From: Takakia lepidozioides
Taxonomy: Eukaryota > Streptophyta > Takakiopsida > Takakiales > Takakiaceae
Assembly (NCBI GenBank): GCA_030704615.1
Contig: CM060733.1
Span: forward strand, 34,536,001 to 34,596,000
Direction of reading: 5' to 3'
Length of the DNA: 60,000 nt
A model generated the notes under the pieces. It did no database searches, had not been told where the DNA came from, and was given only the letters and a program-made list of their open reading frames with translations. Positions 23,417-35,231 of this stretch are shown here, in pieces. Position 1 is the stretch's first letter, and each line of letters opens with the position of its first letter. Both the position numbers and the translations under genes were made by a program.

Positions 23417-23786
23417 ACTCCCACTCAGTCCGACATTGTATGCATGCTTCAAAGATCGTTTGCACAGAGATTGCTTGCTGGGGAATGCAACCCAAGCATG
23501 GAGCGAAAACGAAAGAACTTGTCTGGACCAAGAGCCTTCGTAAAAATATCGGCAATCTGATCGTTCGTGTGAACATACTGAATATCAATTTCTCCCTTCG
23601 CCTGGTTCTCGCTATGACATGGTACTGAACGTCTATGTGCTTTGTTCGACGATGGTACTCTGGATTGTGAACCAGTCTGATGCAACTCTGGTTATCGCTG
23701 TGAAGTGGGGTGGGTGTCTTCTGTGAATGTCTAATGGAGTCCATGAGTCTCCGTAACCAAATAATCTCCCTCGTAGCCATGTGAGC
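23417..23786 (-). pseudogene. Ty1/copia RNase H C-terminal part
   Basis: Minus-strand translation gives MATREIIWLRRLMDSI, LHSDNQSCIRLVHNPEYH and, after a frameshift near 23600, VHTNDQIADIFTKALGP to the stop near 23449. These are the standard end of a Ty1/copia RNase H. Just downstream GAGTGGGAG (23426-23418 on the minus strand) is a polypurine tract and TGTTGAAATC starts the presumed 3' LTR. The upstream part of the same gene is at 35232-36255, separated by the gypsy insertion; the frame resumes exactly when that insertion and one CGCA are removed. Confidence 0.8.
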
Positions 23787-23790
23787 CGCA
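23787..23790. other. Target-site duplication (left), gypsy copy 1
   Basis: CGCA precedes the insertion and is repeated at 35232-35235. In the copia reading frame the uninterrupted target encodes a Val-Ala-Ala-His junction, which confirms the duplication. Confidence 0.8.
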
Positions 23791-23876
23791 TGTCGTGCGC
23801 ATACATATCGCTACACAACTACATCGCTGTCCAAACCACACCACACATATATGCACAATAAAGTAGTCTGCCACAA
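23791..23876 (-). repeat. Extra 86-bp copy of the LTR start
   Basis: By eye it is identical over all 86 bases to 24233-24318. It sits outside the complete LTR, directly against the CGCA target duplication. Its outer end reads GACA in element orientation, mirroring the TGTC at the other end of the insertion. Confidence 0.85.
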
Positions 23877-24317
23877 TGATAAACAAGCTAAAAAGGACAT
23901 ACACTTCCAACACAAGAAAATAAAAATCCATCGCTATCACTCATTGAAACTGAAGTCGAGCCAGGGGCACCCCAAGCTATGGGGACTCCACCCCACAACA
24001 ACCTGTATCCCTACATAAGCACACTAAAACCTAAACACATGCAGGAGCTCGGTCGCGCAGGCTCAACTCGAGAGAGATGAGCCACGCGACTGCCGCTCTC
24101 GTGAAGATAAGCCATTCAGGTGTCAAACTAAACTTGACACCTGATTTAACACTTGACCTAAATCCAAGTGTTAAATACAATAACTAGCTTTATTCTAGTT
24201 GTTTTCACACTGTGCTTATTTAACTTGACAGCTGTCGTGCGCATACATATCGCTACACAACTACATCGCTGTCCAAACCACACCACACATATATGCACAA
24301 TAAAGTAGTCTGCCACA
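23877..24317 (-). repeat. 3' LTR of gypsy copy 1
   Basis: In element orientation it starts TGTGGCAGAC right after a polypurine tract (AGGGGGGCGAT) and ends TTTATCA, giving 441 bp with TG...CA ends. Bases 23877-24230 match 34874-35231 with few differences; 24231-24317 are missing from the 5' LTR part. A perfect 10-bp palindrome, GACAGCTGTC, lies at 24227-24236, exactly where the 5' LTR of this insertion begins. Confidence 0.7.
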
Positions 24318-24544
24318 ATCGCCCCCCTAGCTGGTGGATAGGTCCCTCTACTCCAGATAGCTACAAGATGTAATAGCCACAGCCGTCCTAAGTCCCCTAT
24401 CACTGTCCCTATTGTACTCAAACTCTATAGACCAAGAGGCCGGGTACAAGAGTAGCCCCATCGTTAGTCGCCGTCTTGCAATCTGTGAACTTGAGCCAGA
24501 CCTCGTGTATTCAAGGTCTCCTGTAGCTGGGCCTTGCGTTGCTT

Positions 24545-25334
24545 GTTAGCCTTCCATGGTTGTATCCACTCCCACTATCCAATGCATGTGGACATAACCA
24601 ATCCCCATCCGGAACCATCTCAAGAGGTGGAGTCAAGCACCCCCCATATGCCAACCTCTAGAGCATCGATCACACACCAGCATGGTGGCTGCCCCTTTAG
24701 CAGACCCACACAACATGCACCTCAAACCTGCAGATACCACTGCCAGGTTTGGGTCAATCCTGCCATCGACATTCGGAAGGTGACATGGCGCACAATTACG
24801 CACATGGTCCTTCCAAGTGATGCCATCCCGACCCTCCAAGACCAAGACGCCTGAGGGCAAGACCTCTCGAACCCTCAAAATAACACGTCCTGCAGTCACA
24901 TCCAGGGTCGTAGGAGCAGTCTGCTGCAGATAGACATAGTCACCAGGGTTGAATCTCCGAACCCCAGGACGAGCCCCCACCACGTATGGTAGCATACCTC
25001 AACGTATCACGGTGTTGTGCAATGGCAAGGTTCTCGAAAGCCATGGCATGACTCTCTTGAACAACTCTGCACGCTGCTCACATGCACGTGCCCACACGTC
25101 CGGATCGTCAAGGTTAAGAACTGTAGCAGCTTCTCTGCGAATGGATGTAGGCAAATCCGGCTCTCGGCCAAAGAGAAGAAAGTATGGTGAGAAGGAGGCA
25201 AGTGATGCTTGCTTGCTGAACCTGTAGCCCATGGCTAACCAGGGTAACTGAAGGTCCCAATCTCCTAGGTGTCCCTTCTGCAAGCCATACTTGCGCAAAC
25301 CCCTCTTTACTGTCTGAACAACTCTCTCTGCCAA
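24545..25334 (-). pseudogene. Integrase C-terminal part and broken PHD finger (copy 1)
   Basis: The frame holds the end of the integrase core (AERVVQTVKRGLRKYG, after the catalytic Glu), the C-terminal DNA-binding part (PGVRRFNPGDYVYLQQ) and most of a PHD finger (CMLCGSAKGAATMLVCDRC, then GWHMG). Extra bases near 24648 shift the frame inside the finger, so its last Cys pair is lost. A block missing relative to copy 2 near 25000-25020 also changes frame. Copy 2 gives the intact version. Confidence 0.8.
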
Positions 25335-26245
25335 GCCATCGGCTCAGGATGATCCCGAGAAGTGGTGCGGTGGTCTATCAAGGCTTTGTCACACAAAGCC
25401 TGAAACTCCCCCAAGAACTCTCTCCCTTGGTCCGTGAGTACCTCAGCTGGAGCACCGAATCGGCTAAGCACACAATCCAGGAATGCATACGCTCCCTCAC
25501 TAGCCTTATCAGGCAATGGAACCAATTCAATCCACTTGGAGAAGTGCTCCACCATCACCAACACGTACTTGTTGTGGCGCATGGTCAGTGGCAACGGCCC
25601 TGCGAAGTCAAGACTCCACCTGTAGCCCAATCCCATGATCGGAAGAGGGTGCAATTGTGGAGTAGGGGCGTTGAATGAAGCACGCACCCTGTCACACACC
25701 ATGCACCTAGCCACAAATTGTTGCACCTCTGTGTGCATACCACGCCACCAATACTGCCCCTGCAGTAGACTATGAGTGCGTCGCACCCCAAAATGCCCCA
25801 ACTCCTCATGGGCATGCCGCACTAACCGTGCCCGCTGTGTTGGGTGAGGCACAATCCTCACTCGACCATCCTCCCACACTCGGAGCAGGTGTGTCCCCTC
25901 CCACCTGAACCTCTTGGCTCGTTGTAGGATCCGATCCCTCTCCTTGGCAGTCATAGTGGCTGCCGTGTCTCCACTGCGGAGGTAGTCCAACACAACTGAA
26001 TCCTCATGTATATCTTTGGCGCCACCTTGCTCATTGCTGGCCTCAGGGTCCTCAGACACTTGATCTACAGTCATCCCTGTTGTAGGTCCAACCTGGCCTT
26101 CCGCTGCCAAGATACACAGAAATGCAGATGCATGCCATCCGGGCACCATCTCCTCGTCCGTCTCACCATGCCACCGAGCTCCAGTGTCATCCTGTTGGCT
26201 CGTGCATGGATTGCGACTCAACCCATCTGCATTTCGATTGACCAA
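25307..26245 (-). pseudogene. Integrase N-terminal zinc finger and catalytic core (copy 1)
   Basis: The translation shows an HHCC zinc-binding domain (HAHEELGHFGVRRTH ... CMVCDR) and the DDE core: SLDFAGPLP with the first Asp, then VLTDQGREF with the second. The frame breaks near 25334 at the third catalytic segment (DHPE, where copy 2 reads DHPEADGLAERV). Integrases cut the 3' ends of the cDNA and join them to target DNA. Unlike copy 2, this copy keeps both Cys residues of the zinc finger. Confidence 0.8.
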
Positions 26246-26616
26246 CCCGGTCGATGCACCACCTGAAAGTCATACTCTTGAAGGATGAGTGCCCACCGTG
26301 CAAGCTTCCCCGTAAGCTTGTCTGACTCCATCAACCACTTGAGTGGTTGGTGATCCGTGACAAGGGTGAAGAGATTGCCGTATAGATAGCACCTGAAGTG
26401 TGCCACGGCCCACACTGCAGCTAAGCATTCTCCCTCATATGAGCTATACTTAGACTCTGCAGCATTGTTCGAGCGGCTAGCATAAGCCACTACGAACTCT
26501 CTTCCCTCATCATCCACCTGTGTGAGCACCGCTCCAAGCCCCAGCATGCTCCAATCTGTATGCAGCTGAAAAGGACGCCCCCTGATAGGTCGTCTCAAGA
26601 TGGGCGCCGAGGTCAA
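26218..26616 (-). pseudogene. Gypsy RNase H (copy 1)
   Basis: Minus-strand frame with FQLHTDWSMLGLGAVLTQVD, YEGECLAAVWA and VTDHQPLKWL, the Asp-Glu-Asp pattern of Ty3/gypsy RNase H, which removes the RNA template during reverse transcription. It is frameshifted relative to the reverse transcriptase upstream (near 26640) and to the integrase downstream (near 26250). Confidence 0.8.
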
Positions 26617-26649
26617 CCTCGCCTTGAGCTCTTGAAAAGCTTGTTCTTC

Positions 26650-27700
26650 TCATCTTCCCCACTGCCACTCCTGGTCCACCTTGGTCAGCTTGGTTAGAGC
26701 CTTTGCAATGGCACTAAATCCCTTAACAAACCGTCTGTAATAGTTTGCTAACCCCATGAAAGCTCGAACTCGGCTCACATCCGTGGGGCGTGGAACCTGT
26801 GCAATGGACTCTACCTTAGTCTGCTGTACCCCCAATCCTCCAGGATATCATGTGACCCAGATACTCAATCTGGTTGTGGAAAAACTTGCACTTGCCCGGA
26901 TGTAACTTCAATCCGTGCGTCCTCAAGCGCTCAAATACCCCCTGAAGGTGTCTCTCATGCTCCTCCACCGTAGCACTAAAGATGATGATGTCATCTATGT
27001 AGCACCGAGCAAACTCCACCCCTGCTAGAATCCTGTCCATGACTCTTTGAAACTCAGCGGGAGCGTTTTTAAGCCCAAATGGTAAGAACCGCCACTGGTA
27101 TAGGCAATCCTTCCCGTGCTCATTGATCCCCCAGAATGCCGTCTTTTGCTTATCCGCCTCCTTGATCGGCAACTGGTGATATCCGGATCGTAAATCCAAC
27201 GTGCTAAAGACCTTGGAATGCCCAATGGCATCAAAGATCTCCTCTGGTGTTGGCATGGCATACCTATCGGACTTGGTCTGACGATTTACAGGCCGGTAAT
27301 CACCGCACATACGTCTCTCCGTCCAATTGCCATAGACATCCTTCTTAGCTGGCATCACTGTGGCTGAAGCATACTCTCCACCAGAGAGCTCCACCAAACC
27401 TGCCTCCCAGAGATCTTGAGTCCTCATCTGAATCAAAGACCTCTCCATGTCACTGTATCTATAGGGTCTCCGAAAGATTGGCGTGTCAGTGGCCAACTCA
27501 ATACGGATCTCTTGACCCTTCAGTGCTCCCAAGTCCTTCAAACTGAAGGCAAAGCAATTCCTGTAAGCCCTCAGGAACCGCCGTATACGTCGTCTCTCTC
27601 CTCCGGTGACAATGGGTCCAATGTCAGGCTCCCAATTGTCCTCCGTAACTGCAACCTTAAGTCCAGTGGGCTTAGAGGTAGAGGACGCGTCCCGTGGTTG
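26650..27700 (-). pseudogene. Gypsy reverse transcriptase (copy 1)
   Basis: The frame is open from the TAG at 27701 down to 26816, then shifts near 26840 before the connection segment (FMGLANYYRRFVKGFS). Motifs include FSTLDLRSGYHQLPIKEADK, FLPFGLKNAPAEFQRVMD and the catalytic box CYIDDIIIFS. It lies in the same frame as the methyltransferase end upstream, separated only by one TAG codon. Confidence 0.85.
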
Positions 27701-28960
27701 CTATGCTGCAACCTCTTGAGCAGTACCCCCTTCCTGCTCAGTCAATGACAAGGCCTCATCCTGCCCCATCATCTCATCATTGAGAACCTCCTCATCCCGA
27801 GAAGAATCCCCAACCTCATCCATCACAGCTGCCTTCGCTGCCAACTCCCTCTGAACCTCGAGCACCTCCCACATGTGCCATGGATGTCTACACCTCGTGG
27901 TCCTCACCGGCTCGCCCCCACTCGCTGCCTGTACCGTCTCGGTAGGCAGAGAGACCATCAAGGGAAGTGCACTCCGCACTCTACGTTGCTCAGCCATAGC
28001 CAAGCTGACAATCCAGGTCAAGCAATTGAGATCCATTGCTTGCCCCAACACCTGACGACGTGATGCCTCAGAAAGAGAAGGCACCGCCGTGGTCCCAGTG
28101 GAAAACCCCATAGCCCGCTCTCGCTCGTCGGCATTAGGCTCCACTAACTGCTGCAACTGAGCATCCCACAGGAGGCCAGGTCCACCATCCCGAAAAGCAT
28201 GGGATCCTGGGAAGCTGAGCAGTGTAGGTAATGCTGCTCGTGGTTGACCCACCCTGTTGACCACTGCCAAAGGCGAACGGTCATCGTGTCTCACACGTTG
28301 AGACTGCCTTCCTGTGTCCAAAATGCCATCCACGGTGAGGTGTGCTGGCCGCTGCACCCCATCAAATGCACGCTTGAGCAGTGCGGGTGGCATCAAGTTA
28401 GTCCACCATAGTCGTGGACGATGAGCCCCGTGACCCCACTGCAGCTGCATCCAGCAACTGCTGACCCAAGCCACGACCGGACTTGATGCACACTGGCCAT
28501 CACCCTGGCCCGAATCACCCATCAGTGGCACATTCTCCAAGATGTATGCCGGAGATACAGCTTGATGAAGCTGCAAGTGGCGCAAAATCCGCACCATCTC
28601 CCAAAACAGACCCGTCCTCGAGTCTCGCAATCCATTGCCATGCCCGCTGATGAATGCCCTTGGCAGGGCCAACCTGCCACTACCAGATCAATGGAGCCAA
28701 CCTGCTCCAAATCCTGCGCCCCCAGCAACGAAATGTCTGCTGGCAAGGCTGTGATATCCACGAACTGCAGACACTGGCAACAACTCAGGGTACTGCTGTA
28801 CCAACTGAGCAACATGGCGCAGTGAGACGCGTCGTGCAGTCTCATCCCTCTCCACATACAGGTAACGTCGAACTCGTACACCTGCCTGCAGCACTGCAGC
28901 CAATCCAGTGCTGATCCCGCCAAACAAGTCCAGAAGGCAATGCCTTCATCCGGCGCTGCC
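27701..28960 (-). pseudogene. C5-cytosine methyltransferase domain, frameshifted (copy 1)
   Basis: All main motifs of a cytosine-5 methyltransferase are visible but spread over three frames: LLDLFGGISTGLAAV (motif I, near 28930), GWPCQGHSSA with the catalytic Cys (motif IV, near 28665), ILENVPLMG (motif VI), HRPRLWWTN (motif VIII) and ERERAMGF (motif IX/X area). Frameshifts near 28740, 28640 and 28510 break it. The frame ends with TAG at 27703-27701, after which the reverse transcriptase continues in phase. Confidence 0.85.
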
Positions 28961-29073
28961 ACACAGAGGTGTGGTGTCCAATGGCGACAACTGAGGTGGC
29001 CCTGGTGCAATCAGCACTCTCCTCCTCTCCTGACGGTACAAAAGCTTCTACCCAAGCTTGTTGCACCCGTCCA

Positions 29074-30319
29074 TCAGCAGCTGCTGCAAATCCTTGCTCG
29101 TACCCCACAACGGAGTGTGAGCAACCATGGCAGGCAACTCCGCCGTACCATGCATGTCATCCTGCTCTGCTGGAGGTGGCACATCCTCTGCATGGGCATT
29201 GCCTTCCAGCAACTCTCCAGGCCAACTAACTGCAGCTGTAAGGCGGCTAGTGTTGGCATCTTGCCCCGCTGGGCAGCTGCAATACCCCCAATGAATGTCA
29301 CAGGGAGCTGTGCACGGCGACCATCCCCTGACTGCCATCCAGGCCTGTAGGATGCTGACTCCTCCCAGAAATCCAGGGTGAAGCCCATGGGGTATAACAC
29401 TGCCCCACCAACGAGGACATCGTAAGAGACCGCGTCTGTCACAATGGCCTTGGCTCGCATCACTGAGCCATCTACAGGATGATCCGGCTGCAGTCTAATG
29501 CCAACTGATGCCGTGTCATGCCGCGAGCCTGCTCTGATCCTCCCAGAGATGTCTGTATCTGGAAAGGACAAGGCTCCATATCCGCCTCCATGAGGCCCAA
29601 ACCTGCAATAGCAGCTCTGCCCAACATCAGTGGCTGAGCTCCTGAGTCCAACAAGACCCGCAGTGGCCGGTACTTCTTGCCTGCCGGTCCACTCAAAGTG
29701 AAAATGCCTCCCTGGTTGTCTAACAAGACAACTCCAGGTGTCACCATGGCGCGCTCAATGGCTGGCCTAGCTGGCAGCTCCGTCAACTGGCAGCTGCAGC
29801 TTGCCAGGGCGCAGCCGTGGCAGTCTTGACCCTCAAATCGAGGATCCCTCTGCCACTACACCTTCCACTAACTCCGCAGAAGATGAAGTGACCTCCCCAC
29901 TCTCACAGAGTGTTGCTGCTAGTCTGAACACTGCAGCTGGTCTCACCCCGGCGTCGCAATCATGGTTGCCGAGAACAGTGGGGCTTGACACACAGAGGTG
30001 GCTGCCCCCAATAACACACCGGCCGCACTAGCCTTGGCAGCAGGTTGCTGCACGTGTAGCTCTCCCCAATGGCATAGTAACCTCCGCCTCGGTAACAGTC
30101 GGGCGAACTAGGTGCCATGGATGGCGTTGACACTGTCTCCGCCAAGGTGAATGACTGAGGCAGCCTTGCCTGACGGCTTGCCTCCCCACGTTGTGGATCC
30201 AACTCCACCTCTGCACCTCGTGGCTCAGGAACTCGTGCTGCTCCTCGAGTCACGGCTGCAGCAGACTCCACCTGCTCTAGTGGTAGTGCTGCTCCGCACA
30301 TAAATCCCATGCCTCCCAT
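29074..30319 (-). pseudogene. Aspartic protease and flanking Pol region (copy 1)
   Basis: The frame at 29786-29472 contains KYRPLRVLLDSGAQPLMLGR, with the Asp-Ser-Gly active site of a retropepsin-type protease, followed by a hydrophobic flap-like segment (AAIAGLGLM). The long Ala/Pro-rich linker on either side is shared with copy 2. Several frameshifts break it. Confidence 0.75.
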
Positions 30320-30404
30320 ATCTCCTCCCTCAGAGCAGGAGGTGGACCATCCCGCCTGGGAGCCGGTACCGCCTGAGCTATAGCCATGGCAGCGAGCCTC
30401 TGCT

Positions 30405-31877
30405 CTAGCTGCTGAAGCCGGTTGGCCATGCCTTGGTCAACACCCTGACCTCCGCGTCCTTGGCCATGTGAGCTTGCCCTTGGCCTGCACCTCGTGCCCG
30501 ACCACCTCGTCCTCTTTGGGCTGGTCCACCTCGCCCCCGGCCACCATTGTTCCCTTGGAACTGGCCTGGGCGCAACTCAGGATGCAAGTCATAACACTGG
30601 GCATCTCCATGCCCATACTTGCCACAATGCCCACACTGCAACTGTGCAGGCTGTGCTTGTGCCGGCCTTCTGCCACTCTCTGGGCAATCTCTCTTGACAT
30701 GGGGTCCTCCACATGTCCAACATATCACCCCTGGTTGCTGTTGGCCTGCAAAAGATGCCACGGGCCTCTGCACCTGAGGTCCCCTGTAAGCTCCATGGAA
30801 CTTGGGCTGGGCAACCTTGCCCCCCTGACCACGCTGTTGGGCAGTCCTTGTGCCTTGTGGGCTGACAGCTGTGCCCCGTACAGGCATGTCCTTGCCAAAT
30901 CCAATTGTAACAACTCGCTCCTCCACCACCATGTTGAGCTCAATCCGCTCAGCCAGCAGAAACACATCTGCTAATGTGGGTTGGGCTGCTTGTAACAGGG
31001 TTGCATCTCGCACCCTTCTCTTGAGCTCCTTGTCCAGAATTCCATACCAAAACTGGATTGCCTGAGCTTCAGTAACCCCTTGGGTCACACTTATCAAGCG
31101 CCTCATACGAGTGTACGCCTCTCGCAGGCTCTCACTGGGTTTGCGCTGGAAGTCTTGCAAACTTCGCAGCTTCTCTGTCCGTACACCTTGGTAGTTCCTC
31201 CGCAACTCCTGGAAGAACTCCACCACCGGGTTGAATCTAGGCACATGTGTTGTAGTGTGGCAGGAGGAGTAGTAGCACCTTTTGAACTGGTACCACCTGC
31301 AGAAGTACCAGCACTACTGCTCCACTACTAGTGCTGGCAGTGGGAGCTATTGGTACTGATGCAGCTACTGGTCGCGTCGTGCCTCGAGTAATGGAGACGT
31401 AGTCAGGTGACCAATACATCCTCCACTCCTCAATCTCTGCTTCATGTCCTCGCCTGAACTCGTGGTAATCGTCCATAGGCGGGCCTTCCAAATGCTGGAA
31501 CAGTCCCTTCCACGCCATGAATGGGGTGAATAGCTGTGGATTGCGCATCTGCTGCAAATCACACCAGCTGTCGAACTCCTGGATAAAGTCATCCAACTCG
31601 ATTGTGCCCACAGCTCCAGAGTACCTACGAGGCCCCTTGGTAGCTCCATACATCTCCTCCATGTCGTCCCACAACAATGGCGAATGAAAGTGCACACCTG
31701 TTGATGAAGCCTCCGAGCTGTGTCTGACTCTACAGTAATTGAGGGTGGCGGTGAAGGTGGTCTGAACCGAATACCTCGTCTTGTGAACCCACTCTCACTG
31801 TTACTGCCTGTAGCCGTACTCCCCTCAAAACCCTTGGGTAACTCCGTAATGACACTCACAATGTGCACCTCCTCCAC
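30405..31877 (-). pseudogene. Gypsy gag with two zinc knuckles (copy 1)
   Basis: The product starts MEEVHIVSVITELPKG and carries a capsid-like core (WDDMEEMYGATKG ... ELDDFIQEFDSWC, then FQELRRNYQGVRTEKLRSL and a VFLLAERIEL segment). Two CCHC knuckles follow (CWTCGGPHVKRDC and CGHCGKYGHGDAQC). Gag forms the particle that packages the RNA. Frameshifts near 31700 and 31260 break the N-terminal half; the knuckle frame (31244-30408) is intact. Confidence 0.85.
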
Positions 31878-31879
31878 GT

Positions 31880-34856
31880 GACACTATAAGGCTCTAGTAC
31901 TAATCTAATAGTGACACGGGTGGGCACCTGTTGCAGTTAAGGGTCATATCCCAATGGCTCAGGGCACCTGCACCTGCATCCACCGCAAGAACTCCTATGG
32001 TTGGCTGGTCATCAACCCAGCCTCACCATAGAAGAAACACTGGTGGTCTTGCTGGTCATCACTCCAGCCTCACCACCGACAGCATACTCTAGGATTGACC
32101 GGTGATCAAATCCGGCCTAATCCCTATGAAAGCAAGCGCCCACACAAAACCAACATGGCGCACAGTCAAGCATGCAGGTGTTGGGGGGGATCCAAACACA
32201 AATCAAAACATCAACACCCCCACACCAAAATCCAGCTGCAACGCTGATCCTGCAGAATATCCCAGCCCAAAACCCCGGACTGACTGGCCTCCACCAAGAG
32301 AGGCTTTGGCAACTACAAGTACAAGGTAATGAAAATAGTACAGAGATGGAGGGGAAGAATAGAAGCCCGACCAAGCAAGATCTAATCCTGATCTATGCTA
32401 TCAACTGCCAGACTTCTCTCAAAGTGCCTCGCTCTGCATATGATGGTAAGTGTAGGAGGTATATCTATGTCCAGAAACCTGCACTATATCTATTGTCCCA
32501 AGCTACAGTAGCTCGCTCTAACCAACCCTCCTCCTCTTTCTGCAGGTAGAGACAAAGCAATACTCCCCATCTCCCGACACTGAACACTAAAAAAACAAAG
32601 GTAGGGTCTGATAGTCTCTCAACTCGAAAGCTTTGAGACGGTTGCGGGTGTCCTCATTGCGAATGACTGCATCTCCTTCAGCACAACAAACATGTCATTG
32701 CTGATGAACCCCCGCTCATGGTTGCCCTGTGCAGAGCGTATCCGGCTGCAACCATGTCTGATTGCCACAAACTTGTGTAGCTCCTGCTCCTCTGCTCAGT
32801 ACAAAAACGGCCTTGTGACTGAAAACCTTGGTCCCGGGGCTGTCTTTGGCTGTGTTCCAAGCCTAGCTTTCACCCACTTTGGTATTTCACCTACAGCTGC
32901 AGAACTGTTGGCTCCAACAGAGTTCTGACTGTCCAAGGCAATATTGAGGCCCTCAATGCCAACTACAGCAGTCTGTTGTCTACTGCTAATGCCTGACTCC
33001 CAGTATGCAATCAACTCGTCCAACTGTTCTCCACTCAAATCAGTCTGAGTTCCTTGGAAACATATAATCCTGTCCCCTTGTGTGCACAGGCTAAGAGAAG
33101 AGACCTGCCCTTCAATTACGTCCTCATTTCCCCAGCCATGCAAGGAGTACATCCACAGATTTGTCTCTAATATAGACCAGCACAGGTTCTAGAGACAGGA
33201 TTGTGGATCTTTTATGGCCCACTCACACTCTAAAATTCCATAGATTTTTAGCAGAGTCCCAAAAACAGAAACCAGGTCTAGGTAGGTAGATTTCCCCTTT
33301 CTGCAGCTATCCCCCCAAAAACTGAGTCAAACAGAGCCCATATGACAAAGATATGACCAATTAGGCTCTAAATCATTCGAATTAGATCAAAAAGGCTTTT
33401 TTTTTTTTTTAACACCCAAAACGTTCTCGCCATTAAAAACTGTTCCCATGTTATCTACGGGTTGATCTGTCGGATAAGTGATATCCACACTTGTGCCCTC
33501 CGTTCCCTGCAGGTTCCCGATTTTCCATCTGAACAGCCCGTCTCGAGTTCTCCACACATGGGCGGGTCTGGGGAATTACGATGAATACAATGGCACGCTG
33601 AAGCTCAGCAGCAGGTAGACAATGTGTCCATTAATGTAAAGAGCCTGGCAGATCGACAGTTTGAAACGATCAATGCTTCATCTCCTGTTATGCCATTCGC
33701 ATCAGCCTTGCCGTAGATTGTCTGTCAACCAATATCCGAGTTCAATTGTCCAAGCAGAAATCTACTAGAAATCTACCAACCGGCTACTGATTCCATAAAT
33801 ACTGGCAACTCCCATTTGGATCTGTACTCAATGGATCAGTATAGAGTGGCTGCCCTTAGGGCGCGCTTCATCCCAACCAGGGTAATCTGCACTGAAGCCG
33901 AGATGACACTTGAAGCGGCTGCTTCTTCCACAATGCTCCCTCTTTTGTGCATTCATCGTGCTAATCTAGCACTGCCCAAACCACGCCACAAACTCTCGTT
34001 GGTGCAGGAAATATGGCTGCCGCATTGCAGGTCTCGGGTCAGGCTCTCCATATCCTAGGCGTGCATATTGCTGCTGATATTGGGGCTGCCTTCAAATGAC
34101 TGCCAATAGGCCCGAACCTTAATTGCGCACTTGCTAGAAAAATCTAGCCTGACCCCGTCCATCCATTTGCTTGCTTCCTCGCGATGTGCAGCCAGACAAC
34201 CTCACATCAACCAGCCCACAACCACTCCTTCATGGTGGCTGGACTATAGTCGCACACCGACTTCCCACCATTGCTAGTAACCATTCCACATGAAAGCCAA
34301 CGACGGCACAATCTGCCTTCATGCCAGCCTGTCCCTCCTCGCTGACCAAGAAAACCAACGATAGCCAGCCAACTTCTCAACTCGGCCTTTACTGATTGCA
34401 CACCCTGATATATGCCATGAACAACTTCACCAAATCGTTTGTCATCAGTACCGATATACCATTGGGACGACGACTTGTAGACATGAGCCCATCAACCAGT
34501 CCAACACCTTGGCTGCTCACTATGTGCAGGTCTGAAACCATCAGTCTGCTCAGGAATTACCTATAGCATGGTATTTTTATCTCTGCAGCTGAAGTCGAAG
34601 ACCACGGTCCACCCACTCGCGTAACCAGCTGCACCTCCGCTTCTAACCACCAAGACAATGAAGGCTTGCATCCCAGCCTTGCGAGACAACAATAATGCTG
34701 ATCGTTTCACCATGCTCGGCTCTCAATCTGCCGCTCAGCCAAGTGACGTTTAAAAGGGAGAATACCCATGCACTTTTGTGTTACCGCTTTCAACACACAC
34801 AAAATCCACAAGTGCTAAAAACTAATTAAGCTCACATCTTGCACTCACAGATGCAA
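31880..34856 (-). other. Long 5' leader of gypsy copy 1
   Basis: About 3 kb separate the primer site from gag. I recognise no domain. A 118-codon minus-strand frame at 33152-32799 (with CFQGTQTDLSGEQLDELIAYW) could be an extra ORF, but it matches nothing I know and its composition is unremarkable. An A-rich/T-rich tract occurs near 33395. Copy 2 is cut by the window before this region, so conservation cannot be judged here. Confidence 0.4.
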
Positions 34857-34873
34857 GCTCAATCTCTCTCGAG
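34857..34873 (-). other. Putative self-priming primer-binding site
   Basis: In element orientation CTCGAGAGAGATTGAGC follows the LTR end directly. It is complementary to GCTCATCTCTCTCGAGT within the LTR (minus strand of 35064-35080) except for one extra T. No complement to a tRNA 3' end (TGG...) is seen. Confidence 0.55.
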
Positions 34874-35231
34874 TGATAAACAAAGCTAAAAAGGACATAC
34901 ACTTCCAACACAAGAAATATAAAATCCATCGCTATCACTCATTGAAACTGAAGTCGAGCCAGGGGCACCCCAAGCTATGGGGACTCCACCCCACAAACAA
35001 CCTGTATCCCTACATAAGCACACTAAAACCTAAACACATTGCAGGAGCTCGGGCGCAGGCTCAACTCGAGAGAGATGAGCCACGCGACCGCCGCTCTCGT
35101 GAAGATAAGGCCATTCAGGTGTCAAACTAAACTTGACACCTGATTTAAACACTTGACCTAAATCCAAGTGTTAAATACAAATAACTAGCTTTATTCTAGT
35201 TGTTTTCACACTGTGCTTATTTAACTTGACA
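34874..35231 (-). repeat. 5' LTR part of gypsy copy 1
   Basis: In element orientation it starts TGTCAAGTTA at the target duplication and ends TTTATCA at the primer site. It lacks the first 88 bp of the LTR seen at 24317-23877. If transcription starts at the GCTCATC complement (minus, near 35080), a weak TATA-like CTTATCT lies about 25 bp upstream. Confidence 0.7.

Larger units (their letters stand above)
23791..35231 (-). mobile_element. Ty3/gypsy element with DNA methyltransferase, copy 1
   Basis: An 11.4-kb insertion in a copia relic, flanked by CGCA duplications. In element orientation the order is: 5' LTR part (35231-34874), primer site (34873-34857), a 3-kb leader, gag, protease, cytosine methyltransferase, reverse transcriptase, RNase H, integrase, truncated PHD finger, polypurine tract (GGGGGGCGA near 24327), LTR (24317-23877), and an extra 86-bp LTR start (23876-23791). 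Coding frames carry many small indels, so this copy is dead. It is highly similar to copy 2 at 52.1-60 kb. Confidence 0.9.

Noticed and set aside
30468-30974. 168-codon plus-strand frame across gypsy gag
   Set aside because: It is the antisense shadow of the gag zinc-knuckle region and repeats in copy 2 for the same reason.
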